Below, piece by piece: positions 1 through 17,629 of a stretch of 64,000 nucleotides of DNA (the stretch's first letter is position 1; each line of letters opens with the position of its first letter). Both the position numbers and the translations under genes were made by a program. The notes beneath the pieces were generated by a model. The model was not told where the DNA came from. It saw only the letters and a program-made list of their open reading frames with translations, and searched no databases. The stretch spans positions 1 through 64,000 of the forward strand of contig NZ_CWKH01000003.1 of assembly GCF_001245615.1 (NCBI RefSeq). Direction: 5' to 3'. This DNA comes from Mycolicibacterium neworleansense. GTDB taxonomy: Bacteria; Actinomycetota; Actinomycetes; Mycobacteriales; Mycobacteriaceae.

Positions 1-10
1 CTTAATTTGT

Positions 11-125
11 GTTCGGCGGTGTCCTACTTTTCCACCCGGGAGGGTAGTATCATCGGCGCTGGCAGGCTTAGCTTCCGGGTTCGGGATGGGACCGGGCGTT
101 TCCCTGCCGCTATGGACCGCCGTAA
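11..125 (-). rRNA. rrf: 5S ribosomal RNA
   Basis: Read on the minus strand, this stretch starts TTACGGCGGTCCATAGCGG and runs to CACCGCCGAAC, the typical mycobacterial 5S ends, giving about 115 nt. It is the last gene of the rRNA operon. A spacer of about 155 nt (126-280) separates it from 23S, and I see no tRNA in that spacer. The 3' boundary lies close to the window edge, so the operon's terminator is outside the window. Confidence 0.93.
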
Positions 126-280
126 CTTTATTCACCCGTTTTTGGGTGTGAACCTTGTGTTTTGGTGGTGGGGTGCGGTGTGCACTCCGGTCACACGAGG
201 TGTGGGTGTTTGTGGTGTGGTTGCGAGGTCAGGTGTGTGTCTTACTGAAACTCATCAAACTTTGGTGTTTGTTGGTTGTT

Positions 281-5287
<5,007 letters not shown>

Positions 5288-5444
5288 ACTCCCCATCAAA
5301 GACAGGGCAGAATTTCAAGTTCAGAACAATCTGACCTAAACAAAAGACACCAAAAAAACTGGCATCAAAAAACAAAACCACCCACCAAGATCGGAAGACG
5401 GGGAGTCCCCCAAGATGAGTGGCAAAAACAACAAACAAAAACCA

Positions 5445-5507
5445 CCAAACACACTATTGAGTTCTCAAACAACAGGCTTTTCTGCTTTGCTGCCCTATTT
5501 TGGGGCA
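5445..5507 (-). promoter_or_regulatory. rRNA antitermination region (boxB-like hairpin and boxA)
   Basis: On the minus strand, TGCCC-CAAAATA-GGGCA (5507-5491) can form a small hairpin of boxB type. It is followed by TTGTTTGAGAAC (5472-5461) and TCAATAGTGTG, the conserved boxA region of mycobacterial rRNA leaders bound by Nus factors. Confidence 0.65.
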
Positions 5508-5515
5508 ACCCCACC

Positions 5516-5545
5516 AGCTTAATTTGCATCTTGCCGGTGAGTCAA
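5516..5545 (-). promoter_or_regulatory. rrn promoter 3 (leader-proximal, PCL1-like)
   Basis: The minus strand has TTGACT (5545-5540), an 18-nt spacer and TAAGCT (5521-5516), followed by GGTGGGGTTGCC. It is nearly a copy of the promoter 76 nt upstream. Its position next to the conserved leader corresponds to the PCL1 promoter described for mycobacterial rrn operons. The predicted start is near 5509. Confidence 0.78.
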
Positions 5546-5591
5546 GTTGCCTCGTTTTGGCTTATTTCATCCGGTCTGAGGCAACCTCGCC

Positions 5592-5621
5592 AGCTTAGTA
5601 CGATCTCTGCTGGCTTGTCAA
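5592..5621 (-). promoter_or_regulatory. rrn promoter 2
   Basis: The minus strand carries TTGACA (5621-5616), an 18-nt spacer and TAAGCT (5597-5592), followed by GGCGAGGTTGCC. This resembles known mycobacterial rrn P1 promoters, where the -10 box is followed by a similar GGC.GGGTTGCC initiation region. The predicted start is near 5585. Confidence 0.8.
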
Positions 5622-5668
5622 GTCGCTGTGGCCCGGGCTCGTTCTCCCCGCTCCGCGGCGACTTCAAA

Positions 5669-5698
5669 AGATTAGCGCGGGCCAACGTCCAAGGTCAA
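5669..5698 (-). promoter_or_regulatory. rrn promoter 1 (distal)
   Basis: On the minus strand TTGACC (5698-5693) is followed after exactly 18 nt by TAATCT (5674-5669). It lies about 50 nt past the murA stop. Its spacer length equals that of the two promoters downstream, which supports it as one of a tandem set. Confidence 0.6.
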
Positions 5699-5749
5699 AT
5701 CGGCTGGTCAGCGCGATTTCGAGCTTGCGGACAGGCTCAAACGTGCTGC

Positions 5750-7006
5750 CTAAGAGCCTACTCTTTCGATCTCAGCTCCGAGGCTCAACAAGTTTTCGAC
5801 GAACAACGGGTAGCCGCGATCGATGTGGAACACGTCGTGAACCTCGGTCTCTCCATCGGCGACCAAACCGGCGAGCACCAGGCCGGCGCCGGCCCGGATG
5901 TCCGACGACCACACCGGAGCACTCGAAAGCTGCGGGATTCCGCGCACCACCGCGTGATGACCGTCGGTGCGGGCATCGGCACCCAGCCGGATCATCTCCT
6001 CGACGAACCGGAAGCGAGCTTCGAAAACGTTCTCGGTGATCATCGACGTACCGTCGGCCACCGCCGCCAGCCCGATGGCCATCGGCTGCAGGTCGGTCGG
6101 GAAACCCGGGAACGGGAGCGTCGCCACGTTGACTGCCTTGGGCCGCTCGTACTGGACCACCCGGAAACCGTCGTCGTTCTGGGTCACGGTGGCGCCCGCG
6201 TCATGCAACTTGTGCAGCACCAGCTGCAGGTGTTGTGGGTCGACGCCCGTCACGGAGATGTCACCGCGCGTCATCGCCGCGGCTATCCCCCACGTCGCCG
6301 CCACGATCCGGTCACCGATCACCCGGTGTTGCGTGGGATAGAGCCGGTCGACACCGGTGATCGTCAGCGTCGACGTCCCCGCGCCGCTGACCTTGGCACC
6401 CATCTGGTTGAGCATCGCGCAGATGTCGACGATGTCGGGCTCGCGTGCCGCGTTGTGGATCGTTGTGACACCTTCGGCCAGCACCGCCGCCATCAGGATG
6501 TTCTCCGTCGCCCCCACGGACGGGAACTCCAGCTGGATCTCGGCACCCCGCAGATGATCGGCTTCGGCCACCACACAACCGTGCTCGATGTTGCAGGTCG
6601 CCCCCAGTTGGCGCAGGCCGGCCTGGTGCATGTCCAGCGGCCGCGATCCGATCGCGTCACCCCCCGGAAGGGCAACCTTGGCCTTCTTGCAGCGGCCCAC
6701 CAATGGTCCCAGCACACACACCGAGGCGCGGAACTGGCGGACCGCGGCGAAGTCGGCGTCGTACTTCGGCTCGTCGGGCGACGTGATGCGGACGGTGTCG
6801 CCGTCCAGCTCCACAGTGGCGCCCAACCCCCGCAGCACCTCGGCCATCAGGGGGACGTCGAGGATGTCGGGGCAATTGGTGATCGTGCTGGTGCCTTCGG
6901 CCAGCAACGAGGCGGCCATCAGTTTCAGCACACTGTTCTTCGCGCCACCGACAGCAACTTCGCCTGATAACCGACTACCACCGGTCACCAAGAAACGCTC
7001 GCTCAC
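5750..7006 (-). CDS. murA: UDP-N-acetylglucosamine 1-carboxyvinyltransferase
   Basis: Cytoplasmic enzyme of the first committed peptidoglycan step: it transfers enolpyruvate from PEP to UDP-GlcNAc. The protein has 418 residues, the same length as M. tuberculosis MurA (Rv1315), and resembles it closely throughout. The active-site loop reads PGGDAIG, so residue 117 is Asp where most bacteria have the Cys that fosfomycin alkylates. This is the mycobacterial form and is known to give intrinsic fosfomycin resistance. The GTG start is set by homology and by a -10 box seven bases upstream. The rRNA operon follows directly. Confidence 0.97.
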   Translation of the reverse strand: MSERFLVTGGSRLSGEVAVGGAKNSVLKLMAASLLAEGTSTITNCPDILDVPLMAEVLRGLGATVELDGDTVRITSPDEPKYDADFAAVRQFRASVCVLGPLVGRCKKAKVALPGGDAIGSRPLDMHQAGLRQLGATCNIEHGCVVAEADHLRGAEIQLEFPSVGATENILMAAVLAEGVTTIHNAAREPDIVDICAMLNQMGAKVSGAGTSTLTITGVDRLYPTQHRVIGDRIVAATWGIAAAMTRGDISVTGVDPQHLQLVLHKLHDAGATVTQNDDGFRVVQYERPKAVNVATLPFPGFPTDLQPMAIGLAAVADGTSMITENVFEARFRFVEEMIRLGADARTDGHHAVVRGIPQLSSAPVWSSDIRAGAGLVLAGLVADGETEVHDVFHIDRGYPLFVENLLSLGAEIERVGS

Positions 7007-7013
7007 GCCGGTT

Positions 7014-7019
7014 AGTGTA
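7014..7019 (-). promoter_or_regulatory. murA -10 box, leaderless start predicted
   Basis: TACACT on the minus strand ends seven bases before the GTG of murA. In mycobacteria this spacing commonly gives transcripts that begin at the start codon. No ribosome-binding site fits between the box and the start, and no good -35 box is visible. Confidence 0.45.
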
Positions 7020-7091
7020 AACAGCCTGCCGTCGAGTTTCCGCCTGCTCGGACAGATCCGGCGGGCCCGGCGAGCTTGTTCTCAAGCCCGG

Positions 7092-7097
7092 TACGGT
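7092..7097 (+). promoter_or_regulatory. -10 box of the cobalamin adenosyltransferase gene, leaderless start predicted
   Basis: TACGGT ends six bases before the ATG at 7104, again the spacing of a leaderless transcript. The sequence between them, TCAGCT, has no ribosome-binding site. The -35 region is weak. Confidence 0.4.
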
Positions 7098-7103
7098 TCA
7101 GCT

Positions 7104-7682
7104 ATGGCGGTTCATCTCACCCGTATCTACACCCGCACCGGCGACGACGGCACGACCGGGCTCAGTGACTTCAGTCGAGTTTCCAAGAATGATTCGAGGT
7201 TGGCCGCCTACGCCGACTGTGACGAAGCCAACGCCGCCATCGGCGTCGCGGTCGCCCTCGGCGCACCCGATCAGCAAATCCTGGCGGTGTTGCGGCAGAT
7301 TCAGAACGACCTGTTCGACGCCGGGGCGGACCTGTCCACTCCGGTCGTGGAGAACCCCGAACACCCGCCGCTTCGAATCTCGCAGGCCTACATCGATCGC
7401 CTGGAGAAGTGGTGCGACGAGTTCAACGAGGCGCTACCCGCACTGAACTCGTTCATCCTGCCCGGTGGCACTCCCCTGTCGGCGCTGTTGCACGTCGCGC
7501 GCACCGTGGTCCGCCGCGCCGAGCGCGCGGCCTGGATCGCGGTGGAGGAGCACGATGATTCGGTCAGCGTCCTGCCCGCGAAATACCTGAACCGGCTGTC
7601 CGACCTGCTGTTCATCCTGTCGCGGGTCGCGAACCCGGATGGCGACGTGCTCTGGAAGCCTGGCGGCGGAGCCGAGAAGTAG
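7104..7682 (+). CDS. PduO-type cob(I)alamin adenosyltransferase
   Basis: ATP:cob(I)alamin adenosyltransferase of the PduO/MMAB family, which makes adenosylcobalamin from reduced cobalamin and ATP. The 192-residue protein starts with TRIYTRTGDDGTTGL, the ATP-binding N-terminal motif of the family. It also has the conserved segment VVRRAERAAW and a C-terminal LNRLSDLLFILSR. It stands divergently from murA as Rv1314c does in M. tuberculosis. An ORF open further upstream overlaps murA antisense, so I use the ATG at 7104, where family homology begins. Confidence 0.93.
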   Translation: MAVHLTRIYTRTGDDGTTGLSDFSRVSKNDSRLAAYADCDEANAAIGVAVALGAPDQQILAVLRQIQNDLFDAGADLSTPVVENPEHPPLRISQAYIDRLEKWCDEFNEALPALNSFILPGGTPLSALLHVARTVVRRAERAAWIAVEEHDDSVSVLPAKYLNRLSDLLFILSRVANPDGDVLWKPGGGAEK

Positions 7683-7684
7683 CT

Positions 7685-8131
7685 TCAGTAATTACGGCGA
7701 CGGGCCCGCGGCGATGGCCGGGATTCGAGCCAGGAGGTGAATGCCGTCAGGGCGCCCCGGTCCAGGGCGATCTCGTAGCCCTGCCGGCGTTCGGGGCTGT
7801 TGTCGCGCAGTTCGAGGATGACCGTTGCATCGGTCATGATGTCGAATTCGTCGCCACGCGGGGCTCGGCGCGACACCACTTCCAGCCCCCGTCGGCTCAA
7901 TCTTCGGTCGGGCCACCAGCGGATGCTGGACAGCCGGTAGAAACCGGCCTCGCCACCGCGGTACCGCATCACACCGTGGCGCCAGCCGCTACCGCCCTCG
8001 GCCGGAAAATCGCGCAGGATGGCTGCTGTTCCACCGACCTGACGCAACTTCCACAGGCGATAGCTCAGCGCGCCGGCCAATACCGCCAGAACGCAGACGA
8101 GCGCGACCATGACAATCATGGGCGCGCTCAT
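7685..8131 (-). CDS. DUF2550 membrane-anchored protein
   Basis: A 148-residue protein of unknown function, corresponding to Rv1312 of M. tuberculosis and found next to atpC in actinobacteria. Residues 5-26 form one hydrophobic segment, followed by a basic stretch. The rest is a soluble domain, so I expect a single-pass protein with the domain on the cytoplasmic side. It starts 16 bases after the atpC stop and is probably the last gene of the ATP synthase operon. The stop lies two bases from that of the convergent adenosyltransferase gene. Confidence 0.85.
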   Translation of the reverse strand: MSAPMIVMVALVCVLAVLAGALSYRLWKLRQVGGTAAILRDFPAEGGSGWRHGVMRYRGGEAGFYRLSSIRWWPDRRLSRRGLEVVSRRAPRGDEFDIMTDATVILELRDNSPERRQGYEIALDRGALTAFTSWLESRPSPRARRRNY

Positions 8132-8146
8132 CTGTCGTCTCTGTCG

Positions 8147-8512
8147 TCAGTCGATCTGGCCGAGAGCACGCAGGCGCGCCCGACCCCATGCCGCCGTCTG
8201 CTCGTCGTCGGACTCCGCGTCCCGCTTGGCGGAGTCGGCGTCGATCTCGGATTCGAACTGAGCGTTCTCCACCAGGATCCGGACCGTCTCCTCGGTCACC
8301 GACAGGAAACCGCCGTCGACGGCGATACGCAGATCGTCTTCGCCTTCACGCTCGACCCGCACCATGGCGTCGTCGACCAGCTGCGCCACCAACGGAATGT
8401 GGCGAGGCAGGATGCCGATCTCACCAGCGGTGGTCCGGGTGAAGACGAACGTTGCGCTGCCGGACCAGAGCTCACGCTCGACGGCAACGATCTCGACGTT
8501 CAAATCAGCCAT
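8147..8512 (-). CDS. atpC: ATP synthase epsilon subunit
   Basis: Subunit epsilon of the F1 central stalk (121 residues), which couples rotation to the c-ring and limits ATP hydrolysis. The N-terminal beta-sandwich carries the family motif [16 protein letters not shown]. The C-terminal helical part is short, as in other mycobacterial epsilon subunits. It follows atpD after 54 bases. Confidence 0.96.
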   Translation of the reverse strand: MADLNVEIVAVERELWSGSATFVFTRTTAGEIGILPRHIPLVAQLVDDAMVRVEREGEDDLRIAVDGGFLSVTEETVRILVENAQFESEIDADSAKRDAESDDEQTAAWGRARLRALGQID

Positions 8513-8566
8513 TCCACACCACCTTTCTTTGTGCTCGTCGCGTGCGCAGCCTTCGGACTAGGGCGA

Positions 8567-10009
<1,443 letters not shown>

Positions 10010-10035
10010 CTACGAGGCTTTCGTCTTTGGTCCGG

Positions 10036-10959
10036 CTAGCGCGCGTCGGCCAGCGCGTTCGCGCCGCCCACGATCTCGCTGATTTCCTGGGTGATCTGTG
10101 CCTGACGTTCACGGTTGGCCGCGAGCGTGAGTGCCTTGATCAGATCGTCGGCGTTGTCGGTGGCCGACTTCATGGCGCGCCGGCGCGAGGCCGACTCCGA
10201 GGCCGCAGCCTCCAGCAGCGCCGCGTACACCCGGGTGGCGATGTAACGCGGCAGTAGCGCGTCGAACAGGTCCTCGGCATTCGGCTCGAACGAGTACAGC
10301 GTGTGCGGACCGGTCTCCGGCTCACCGACGTACTCGACGACCAAGGGCGCGATCCGATGGGCCACCGCGGTCTGCGAGAGCATCGAACGGAATTCCGTCG
10401 AGACGATGTGCAGTTCGTCGACACCCAAGATACCGTCGGCGCCCGCATCGTCGCCGTCGTCGTCAGCGCCGGACATGAACGCCTCCACCAAGGTGTCGGC
10501 GATCTCCTTGGCGTCCTCGTAGGTGGGCCGCTCAGAGAAGCCGGTCCACGACTGGGTCACCGTCCGCTGGCGGAAGCTGTAGTAGCCCAACGCTTTCCGG
10601 CCGACGACGTAGAGCACCGGGTTCTTGCCCTCTTCTCGCAGCAGCGAGAACAGTTCTTCGGCCCGGCGCAGCACGTTGGCGTTGTAACCGCCGCAGAGAC
10701 CGCGGTCCGAGGACACCACCAGCACACCGGCGCGCTTGGGGTTCTCCCGCTGAACGAGCAGCGGATGATCCAGCGCGCTGGCACCGGCCAGCTCGGTGAG
10801 CATGTTGGTGATCTCGGTGGAGTAGGGCCGGGCCGCATCGACCCGGGCCTGCGCCTTGGCGATCCGCGACGTGGCGATCAGCTCCTGGGCCTTCGTGATC
10901 TTCTTGATCGACGAAGCCGAGCGGATACGCCCGCGTAGCTCGCGAAGTGTGGCTGCCAT
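10036..10959 (-). CDS. atpG: ATP synthase gamma subunit
   Basis: Rotor shaft of F1 (307 residues), with the N-terminal [14 protein letters not shown] and the C-terminal coiled-coil helix. About residues 165-180 carry an acidic insertion, [16 protein letters not shown]. This is the mycobacterium-specific gamma loop, absent from most bacterial gamma subunits and linked in published work to proton translocation coupling and ATPase inhibition. It follows atpA after seven bases. Confidence 0.97.
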   Translation of the reverse strand: MAATLRELRGRIRSASSIKKITKAQELIATSRIAKAQARVDAARPYSTEITNMLTELAGASALDHPLLVQRENPKRAGVLVVSSDRGLCGGYNANVLRRAEELFSLLREEGKNPVLYVVGRKALGYYSFRQRTVTQSWTGFSERPTYEDAKEIADTLVEAFMSGADDDGDDAGADGILGVDELHIVSTEFRSMLSQTAVAHRIAPLVVEYVGEPETGPHTLYSFEPNAEDLFDALLPRYIATRVYAALLEAAASESASRRRAMKSATDNADDLIKALTLAANRERQAQITQEISEIVGGANALADAR

Positions 10960-10966
10960 TGGTTAC

Positions 10967-12616
<1,650 letters not shown>

Positions 12617-12662
12617 GGTTTTTCGTCTTCCTACCTTGTTCTTGGGTGGTTCGTGGGGGTTA

Positions 12663-14000
12663 TCAGTCCGGCAGCTGGCTCTGTGCCGCAGCCAGGCGGG
12701 ATGCGATGGAGCCGTCGATCACTTCGTCACCGACGGTGATCGACAGACCACCGAGCAGTTCCGGGTCGACGTGCAGCTGCACCGACACCGGGTGTCCGTA
12801 GATGCGCGTGAGCACCTCCGACAGCCGGGTCCGCTGGGTATCGGTGAGCTCAGCAGCGGCGGTCACGTGGGCGACCACCTCACCGCGACGGGCCACTGCG
12901 AGCTCGGCGAGGTCGATGACCGCCTCGTCGGCCCGCTCACCGCGCAGCAGCCCCACGGTCTGGGTCAGCAGCGCCGCTGCGGTTCCGTTCACACCCGTGT
13001 TTCCGACGAGAACCTTGTCCAGCAAGGCAACTCGGCCGTCGGCCGGGGTGGTGTAGTCACTGAGCAGAGCCGAGAGCTTGGGCTCTGCGTCGAGCAGGCG
13101 GCCGAACCGGAACAGCTGGTCCTCCACCTCGTCGACCTCACCCGCGGTCTCGGCGCGCTTCAGCAGCGCCAGACGTGCGATGTGTTCAATGGCGTCGACC
13201 AGGTTCGACTCGGTCGACCAGCGCTGCGAGACCGCGGTCCGCAGCAGATCCAGGGCGGTGTCGCCGACCTTGCCGGACAGCAACGTCTCAAGCAGCCGCA
13301 CCTTGGGGGCGGCATCGTCGGTCGGCTCGGCGAGATGCTTGCCGAGCACGGACTCCGACAGCAGCAGCTTGGCCACCGACGACAGCTCGTTGGCGAGCGC
13401 GGTCAGCGCGTCGGCATCGAGACCGCTTGCGACCGAATCGAATTTGTCGACCAGGACGGCCAGCGACTCGCGGCTGGCCGCGCGCAGCTTGGCCGTCGCG
13501 GCGGTGTCGATCACGAAGGCCGACGGAGCCATCTGGTCCAGCTCGGCGAGGAACCGGTCCACGGTGGCCGCCTGCGCGGCCGGGTCGGCAACGTGGGCGC
13601 GCACCAGAGCGTCGGCCTTGGCCACCGATTCCGATCCGAGACCGGTCCGCAGCTGGCGGATGAGCTGCTGGCGCATCAGCTGAACCTGCTGAGCACCCTG
13701 CGCCTTGATCCGCTCGGCCTCCGTGCCCGCCTGCTCGGCCAGCTGAGCGGTGATCCGCTCAGAGTCCTGCGTGGCCTCGTCGGTCACCTTGGCCGATTCG
13801 GCCTTGGCGTCGGCGAGTGCCTTGGCGTGCATCTCATCAGCATCAGCGAGTTTCTTGGCCGCTTCAGCGCTCTCTGCGAGGGCGACCCGCACGGCTTCCT
13901 GTTGCTTCTGCATCAGGCTCCGCACCGGAGGCACCACCCACTTGATGATGATGAATGCGATGACGGCAAAGCCGATCAGCTGCCCGATAAATATCGACAT
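12663..14000 (-). CDS. atpH: ATP synthase b-delta fusion subunit
   Basis: A 445-residue fusion found in mycobacteria and relatives. Residues 4-22 are one membrane helix of the b type, followed by a long charged, Ala-rich coiled coil to about 165. The rest is a delta domain that caps F1, ending with the family segment [17 protein letters not shown]. It thus supplies both the second b chain and the delta subunit of the peripheral stalk. Its ATG directly abuts the stop of atpF. Confidence 0.97.
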   Translation of the reverse strand: MSIFIGQLIGFAVIAFIIIKWVVPPVRSLMQKQQEAVRVALAESAEAAKKLADADEMHAKALADAKAESAKVTDEATQDSERITAQLAEQAGTEAERIKAQGAQQVQLMRQQLIRQLRTGLGSESVAKADALVRAHVADPAAQAATVDRFLAELDQMAPSAFVIDTAATAKLRAASRESLAVLVDKFDSVASGLDADALTALANELSSVAKLLLSESVLGKHLAEPTDDAAPKVRLLETLLSGKVGDTALDLLRTAVSQRWSTESNLVDAIEHIARLALLKRAETAGEVDEVEDQLFRFGRLLDAEPKLSALLSDYTTPADGRVALLDKVLVGNTGVNGTAAALLTQTVGLLRGERADEAVIDLAELAVARRGEVVAHVTAAAELTDTQRTRLSEVLTRIYGHPVSVQLHVDPELLGGLSITVGDEVIDGSIASRLAAAQSQLPD

Positions 14001-14516
14001 CTACTGCGTCCCACCTGATTTCACGTCGACGCCCAAAATTCGGCTGGCCAGGGTCTGCGAAAGTCCGTCCACCGACGACTCCAGGCCCGACCGCACCTCG
14101 GCGCTCTGGGCAGCGAGCTGCTCATCGGCCTGGCGCACATTCTCGGCCACCTCGGTGCCTGCCTCGGCACGCTTGGCATCGACTACCTCGCGGCCCGCGG
14201 CACGGGCCTGGTCACGAATGGCCGACGCCTGGGTACGGGCCCCGGCCATCGCCTCGTCGTAGTCGGCCTGCGCCGCGGCCACCTGCTCGGCTGACTTCCG
14301 ATTGTCGGCGGCGGTCTTGGCCAGCATCGCTTCACGCTCTGCCAGCACCTTGCCGACCGGTGGCACAACCCATTTCCAGATGACTGCCAGCGTGATCAAG
14401 AAGATGATCAGCACGGCGAAGAAGGTGCCGTTGGGGACCAGGAAGTTGCTCTGGCCCCCTCCGCCTTCCTCCGCTGCCTGGCTGGCAGCCAGGATCGTTG
14501 CGCTCAGTTCACCCAT
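14001..14516 (-). CDS. atpF: ATP synthase b subunit
   Basis: The separate b chain of the peripheral stalk (171 residues). A hydrophobic helix, [20 protein letters not shown], spans about residues 32-51. A long Ala/Glu/Arg/Gln-rich coiled coil follows and pairs with the b part of the b-delta protein. A Gly-rich N-terminal segment precedes the helix. It follows atpE after nine bases. Confidence 0.95.
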   Translation of the reverse strand: MGELSATILAASQAAEEGGGGQSNFLVPNGTFFAVLIIFLITLAVIWKWVVPPVGKVLAEREAMLAKTAADNRKSAEQVAAAQADYDEAMAGARTQASAIRDQARAAGREVVDAKRAEAGTEVAENVRQADEQLAAQSAEVRSGLESSVDGLSQTLASRILGVDVKSGGTQ

Positions 14517-14525
14517 GCTGATGGA

Positions 14526-14852
<327 letters not shown>

Positions 14853-14874
14853 TCAGATGTGCGGATCAGTGGGC

Positions 14875-15651
14875 TCAATGGTCATCGTGCTCAAGCTCCA
14901 TCGACTGGCTGAAGTACAGGATCGTCAGCAGCGAGAAGATGAATGCCTGGATCAGGCCGACGAAGAGGTCGAAGGTCTTCCAGATCGCATTGGGTGCCCA
15001 CTGGATGTACCAGGGGAACATCGCGATCAGCGCGACCAGGATGCCGCCGGCGAAGATGTTGCCGAAAAGACGGAGGGCCAGCGAGATCGGCTTGGCGAGT
15101 TCCTCGACGATGTTGATCGGCATCAGCGCGGTGACGTGACCCTTGAGCAACTGCTTCGGGTGGCCGATGATGCCACGGCGCCAGATGCCGGCCGCGTGGT
15201 AGCAGACGAACACGAACAGGGCCAGCGCCAGCACGAAGTTGATGTCGGAGGCCGGCGGCTTGTACCACTCCGCGGCCGCGCCGTCAGCCCCGCCGTACTG
15301 AAGCGGAAGGACGGCGAGCCAGTTGGAGATCAGGATGAACGAGAACAGCGCCACAGCCAGGGGCAGCACGAACGGCGCGACCTTCATACCGATCGAGCTC
15401 TCGATCTGACCGCGCATCTGGATGGTCAGGGCCTCCCAGAACAGCTGCACACCACCCGGCACGCCGGTGGAGGTGACCTTGGCGCGCAGGACGAACGCCA
15501 GGCCGATCACGATCACCGCGGTGATCGCGGTGGCCAGGATGGTGTCACCGTTGAACGTCATCCCGAACAGCTCGAACACCATCGTGTGGTGGCCGACGTG
15601 GATGGCGGCGCCACCCTCTTCGGCGGCGAGCACCGTCGTCGTCTGAGTCAT
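14875..15651 (-). CDS. atpB: ATP synthase a subunit
   Basis: Stator channel subunit of Fo (258 residues from the chosen start) with several membrane helices. It carries the essential arginine in [15 protein letters not shown] near the C-terminal half. I place the start at the ATG giving [14 protein letters not shown]. The reading frame is open 39 bases further upstream, but that start would overlap the preceding gene by 29 bases and adds residues not known in the family. Confidence 0.95.
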   Translation of the reverse strand: MTQTTTVLAAEEGGAAIHVGHHTMVFELFGMTFNGDTILATAITAVIVIGLAFVLRAKVTSTGVPGGVQLFWEALTIQMRGQIESSIGMKVAPFVLPLAVALFSFILISNWLAVLPLQYGGADGAAAEWYKPPASDINFVLALALFVFVCYHAAGIWRRGIIGHPKQLLKGHVTALMPINIVEELAKPISLALRLFGNIFAGGILVALIAMFPWYIQWAPNAIWKTFDLFVGLIQAFIFSLLTILYFSQSMELEHDDH

Positions 15652-15661
15652 ATAGGTCAGC

Positions 15662-16108
15662 TCAACCCTTCGATTCCGTATCCAAGACATCCAGGCCGTT
15701 AGAGCGGATCTTCCGCAGCACGGGGATGCTGGTGCTCATCACCAGCAGAGCCTGGAAAATCGCCAGCCCGAACAGCACCGCGATGCCGCCCGAGGTTTTG
15801 AAGACAAATGCGATGCCGAGTGCGATCGCGGTGATGATCAGCAGCCGCGTCGCGGAGTTGACGGCCATCTTCTTCTTGAGCGGGTGGTCCTCGGCCGTGA
15901 TCGATTCGACGGCGCGGCGCACCAGTAGGGCGTTGACCAAGCCGAGTGCCAGGCCGACGCCGAAGAAGACGCCGAAGAAGATGTGTCCGGTGAATCCGGC
16001 GGCCAGAATGGCCAGCGCGGTCAGTGCGACGCAAACGATCAGGAGACGCAGCGGCCGGAAGGCCACCGACGGGAACACCAACGGCGCGTCTTGCGCTGGC
16101 GTCGTCAC
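15662..16108 (-). CDS. atpI: ATP synthase protein I-like membrane protein
   Basis: A 148-residue protein with about four hydrophobic segments (roughly 22-38, 43-63, 90-107 and 110-128). It lies 10 bases before atpB in the place of Rv1303. AtpI proteins are accessory membrane proteins of the operon, thought to help c-ring assembly or Mg transport; this family's exact role in mycobacteria is not settled. The start is a GTG preceded by GGGGTGAAG. It is the first gene of the atp operon. Confidence 0.88.
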   Translation of the reverse strand: MTTPAQDAPLVFPSVAFRPLRLLIVCVALTALAILAAGFTGHIFFGVFFGVGLALGLVNALLVRRAVESITAEDHPLKKKMAVNSATRLLIITAIALGIAFVFKTSGGIAVLFGLAIFQALLVMSTSIPVLRKIRSNGLDVLDTESKG

Positions 16109-16374
16109 TGCTTCACCCCAATCCCGCTGTCACGAAAAGCTGCACACTCGGAGATGCCAACGGTTGCTGCCCCCTGGCAAAACCCTGTGCGTGCCCGCCG
16201 AGAATATCGGAGGGCGGCGGGCGGGCTTGAATCACCCACGGGGTAGCTCCCTTTGTCGGTCGTTGATCGGCACCTGACGGTTCGTCGAACCGATGGGCCG
16301 GGCCGGCAACCCGCGAGGTTTTTCGGGTTCTGGCAGCACCCTAACACATGGTAGGCACCCCTAAACGTGGCCTA
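16109..16374 (-). promoter_or_regulatory. upstream region of the atp operon
   Basis: These 266 nt between the wecA stop and atpI contain no gene. On the minus strand a possible -10 box TATTCT lies at 16206-16201 without a clear -35. A GC-rich hairpin with arms GCCCGCCG and CGGCGGGC spans 16193-16222, next to that box. A perfect short palindrome lies at 16278-16292. I expect the operon promoter here but cannot fix the start site. Confidence 0.5.
16278..16292. promoter_or_regulatory. palindrome upstream of the atp operon
   Basis: CGGTTCG-T-CGAACCG has two perfect 7-base arms around a single base. It lies about 170 bases before atpI and could be a protein-binding site. No regulator gene is adjacent. 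Confidence 0.35.
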
Positions 16375-17598
16375 CTACTTTTCGTCGTACTTCGCCTCGT
16401 GCTCGTCTTCGGCGGCTTCGTTCCCGCGTTGCAGCAGCGGAATGAGAGTCACCACGATCGCCACCAGAATTGCGGCCACCACGACCGCGCCGGTGTAGCG
16501 CGGATCGAAGAAGATCGTGGCTGCCGCGCCGAAGGCGATGATGCCGACCCACAGGTAGATCAGCAACACGGCGCGGCGATGCGAGTGCCCGATCTGCAGC
16601 AACCGGTGATGCAGATGCATCTTGTCGGGGCTGAGCGGGCTGCGGCCGGCGCGAGTGCGTCGCACGATCGCGAGCAACGTGTCCAGTGCGGGCACCAGCA
16701 TCACGGCGATCACGAGCAGGAATGGCGACATCAGCGCGAAGACGTCACGCGCCCCGTAGGCGTTCTGTGAGATGGGTCCGGCGGCTGTCGTCGACGCCGC
16801 GCCCAGCATGAGACCGATCAGCATGGACCCCGAATCTCCCATGAAGATCCTGGCCCGGTGGAAGTTGTGTGGCAGGAAACCCAGGCAGGCCCCGGCCAGC
16901 ACCACCGAGATCACCGCCGGCGGGTAGAACAGGACGTCGCCACCGTGATCGCGCAGCAGCCCGACCGAGAAGATGCAGATGGCCAGCGCGGTGATGAGTC
17001 CGAGCCCGGCGGCCAGACCGTCCAGTCCGTCGACGAAGTTCATGGCGTTGACGATCGACACCGTGAGCGCCAGCGTCAGCAGGATCGACGAGACCTGGTC
17101 GAGCACGATCGTGCCCACTCCCCCGATCGGGATGTAGAGCACGCTCCAGGCCACACCCATGGTGACCAGCACGCTGGCCGCGGTGATCTGGCCGGCGAAC
17201 TTGGTCAGCGCGTCCAGCCCCCAGCGGTCGTCGATCAACCCGATGGCCATGATCAGCCCGCCGGCCACCACGACCGCGGGCATACCGGTCGAGTAGACGA
17301 ATCCCCGTGTGAGTGCCGGCAGTTGCGAGGCCAGCAGCACCGCCGCGGCGACCCCGATGTACATGGCCAACCCGCCCATGCGCGGGATCGGCTGTACGTG
17401 GACGTCGCGTTCCCGCGGGTAGGCGACGGCGCCGACGCGAATGGCCAGCACCCGCACCCAGCCGGTGGCGAAGTACGTGATGATCGCGGCGGTCAGCCCG
17501 ACCAGAGCCAGCTCACGCAGCGGCACACCGGCCCCCCGGTCCGACAGCGCGAGAAGGCCGGAATTGACCGCGGGGATCACTACGTCACCGGCCGACAT
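16375..17598 (-). CDS. wecA: polyprenyl-phosphate GlcNAc-1-phosphate transferase
   Basis: Integral membrane enzyme that transfers GlcNAc-1-phosphate from UDP-GlcNAc to decaprenyl phosphate, the first step of the linker joining arabinogalactan to peptidoglycan. The protein has 407 residues (M. tuberculosis Rv1302 has 404) and about 11 hydrophobic segments. The MraY/WecA motifs IGLIDDRWGLD, NFVDGLDGLAAG and HLHHRLLQIGHSH are present. The start is uncertain: I use the ATG at 17598, but a TTG at 17622 would match the Rv1302 N-terminus (QYG) better. It follows sua5 and precedes the atp operon. Confidence 0.93.
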   Translation of the reverse strand: MSAGDVVIPAVNSGLLALSDRGAGVPLRELALVGLTAAIITYFATGWVRVLAIRVGAVAYPRERDVHVQPIPRMGGLAMYIGVAAAVLLASQLPALTRGFVYSTGMPAVVVAGGLIMAIGLIDDRWGLDALTKFAGQITAASVLVTMGVAWSVLYIPIGGVGTIVLDQVSSILLTLALTVSIVNAMNFVDGLDGLAAGLGLITALAICIFSVGLLRDHGGDVLFYPPAVISVVLAGACLGFLPHNFHRARIFMGDSGSMLIGLMLGAASTTAAGPISQNAYGARDVFALMSPFLLVIAVMLVPALDTLLAIVRRTRAGRSPLSPDKMHLHHRLLQIGHSHRRAVLLIYLWVGIIAFGAAATIFFDPRYTGAVVVAAILVAIVVTLIPLLQRGNEAAEDEHEAKYDEK

Positions 17599-17629
17599 CA
17601 CCGATGAACCGTACTGCAGCAAGCTGAGA

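Larger units (their letters stand above)
5288..5749 (-). promoter_or_regulatory. murA-rrs intergenic leader of the rRNA operon
   Basis: These 462 nt between the murA stop and 16S contain no gene. They hold three tandem promoters of similar design, listed separately. Downstream of these come a short hairpin (5491-5507), a boxA-like antitermination segment (5445-5472) and a T-rich, low-GC leader up to 16S. The murA-rrn order with promoters in this gap is the standard mycobacterial rrnA arrangement. Confidence 0.85.
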
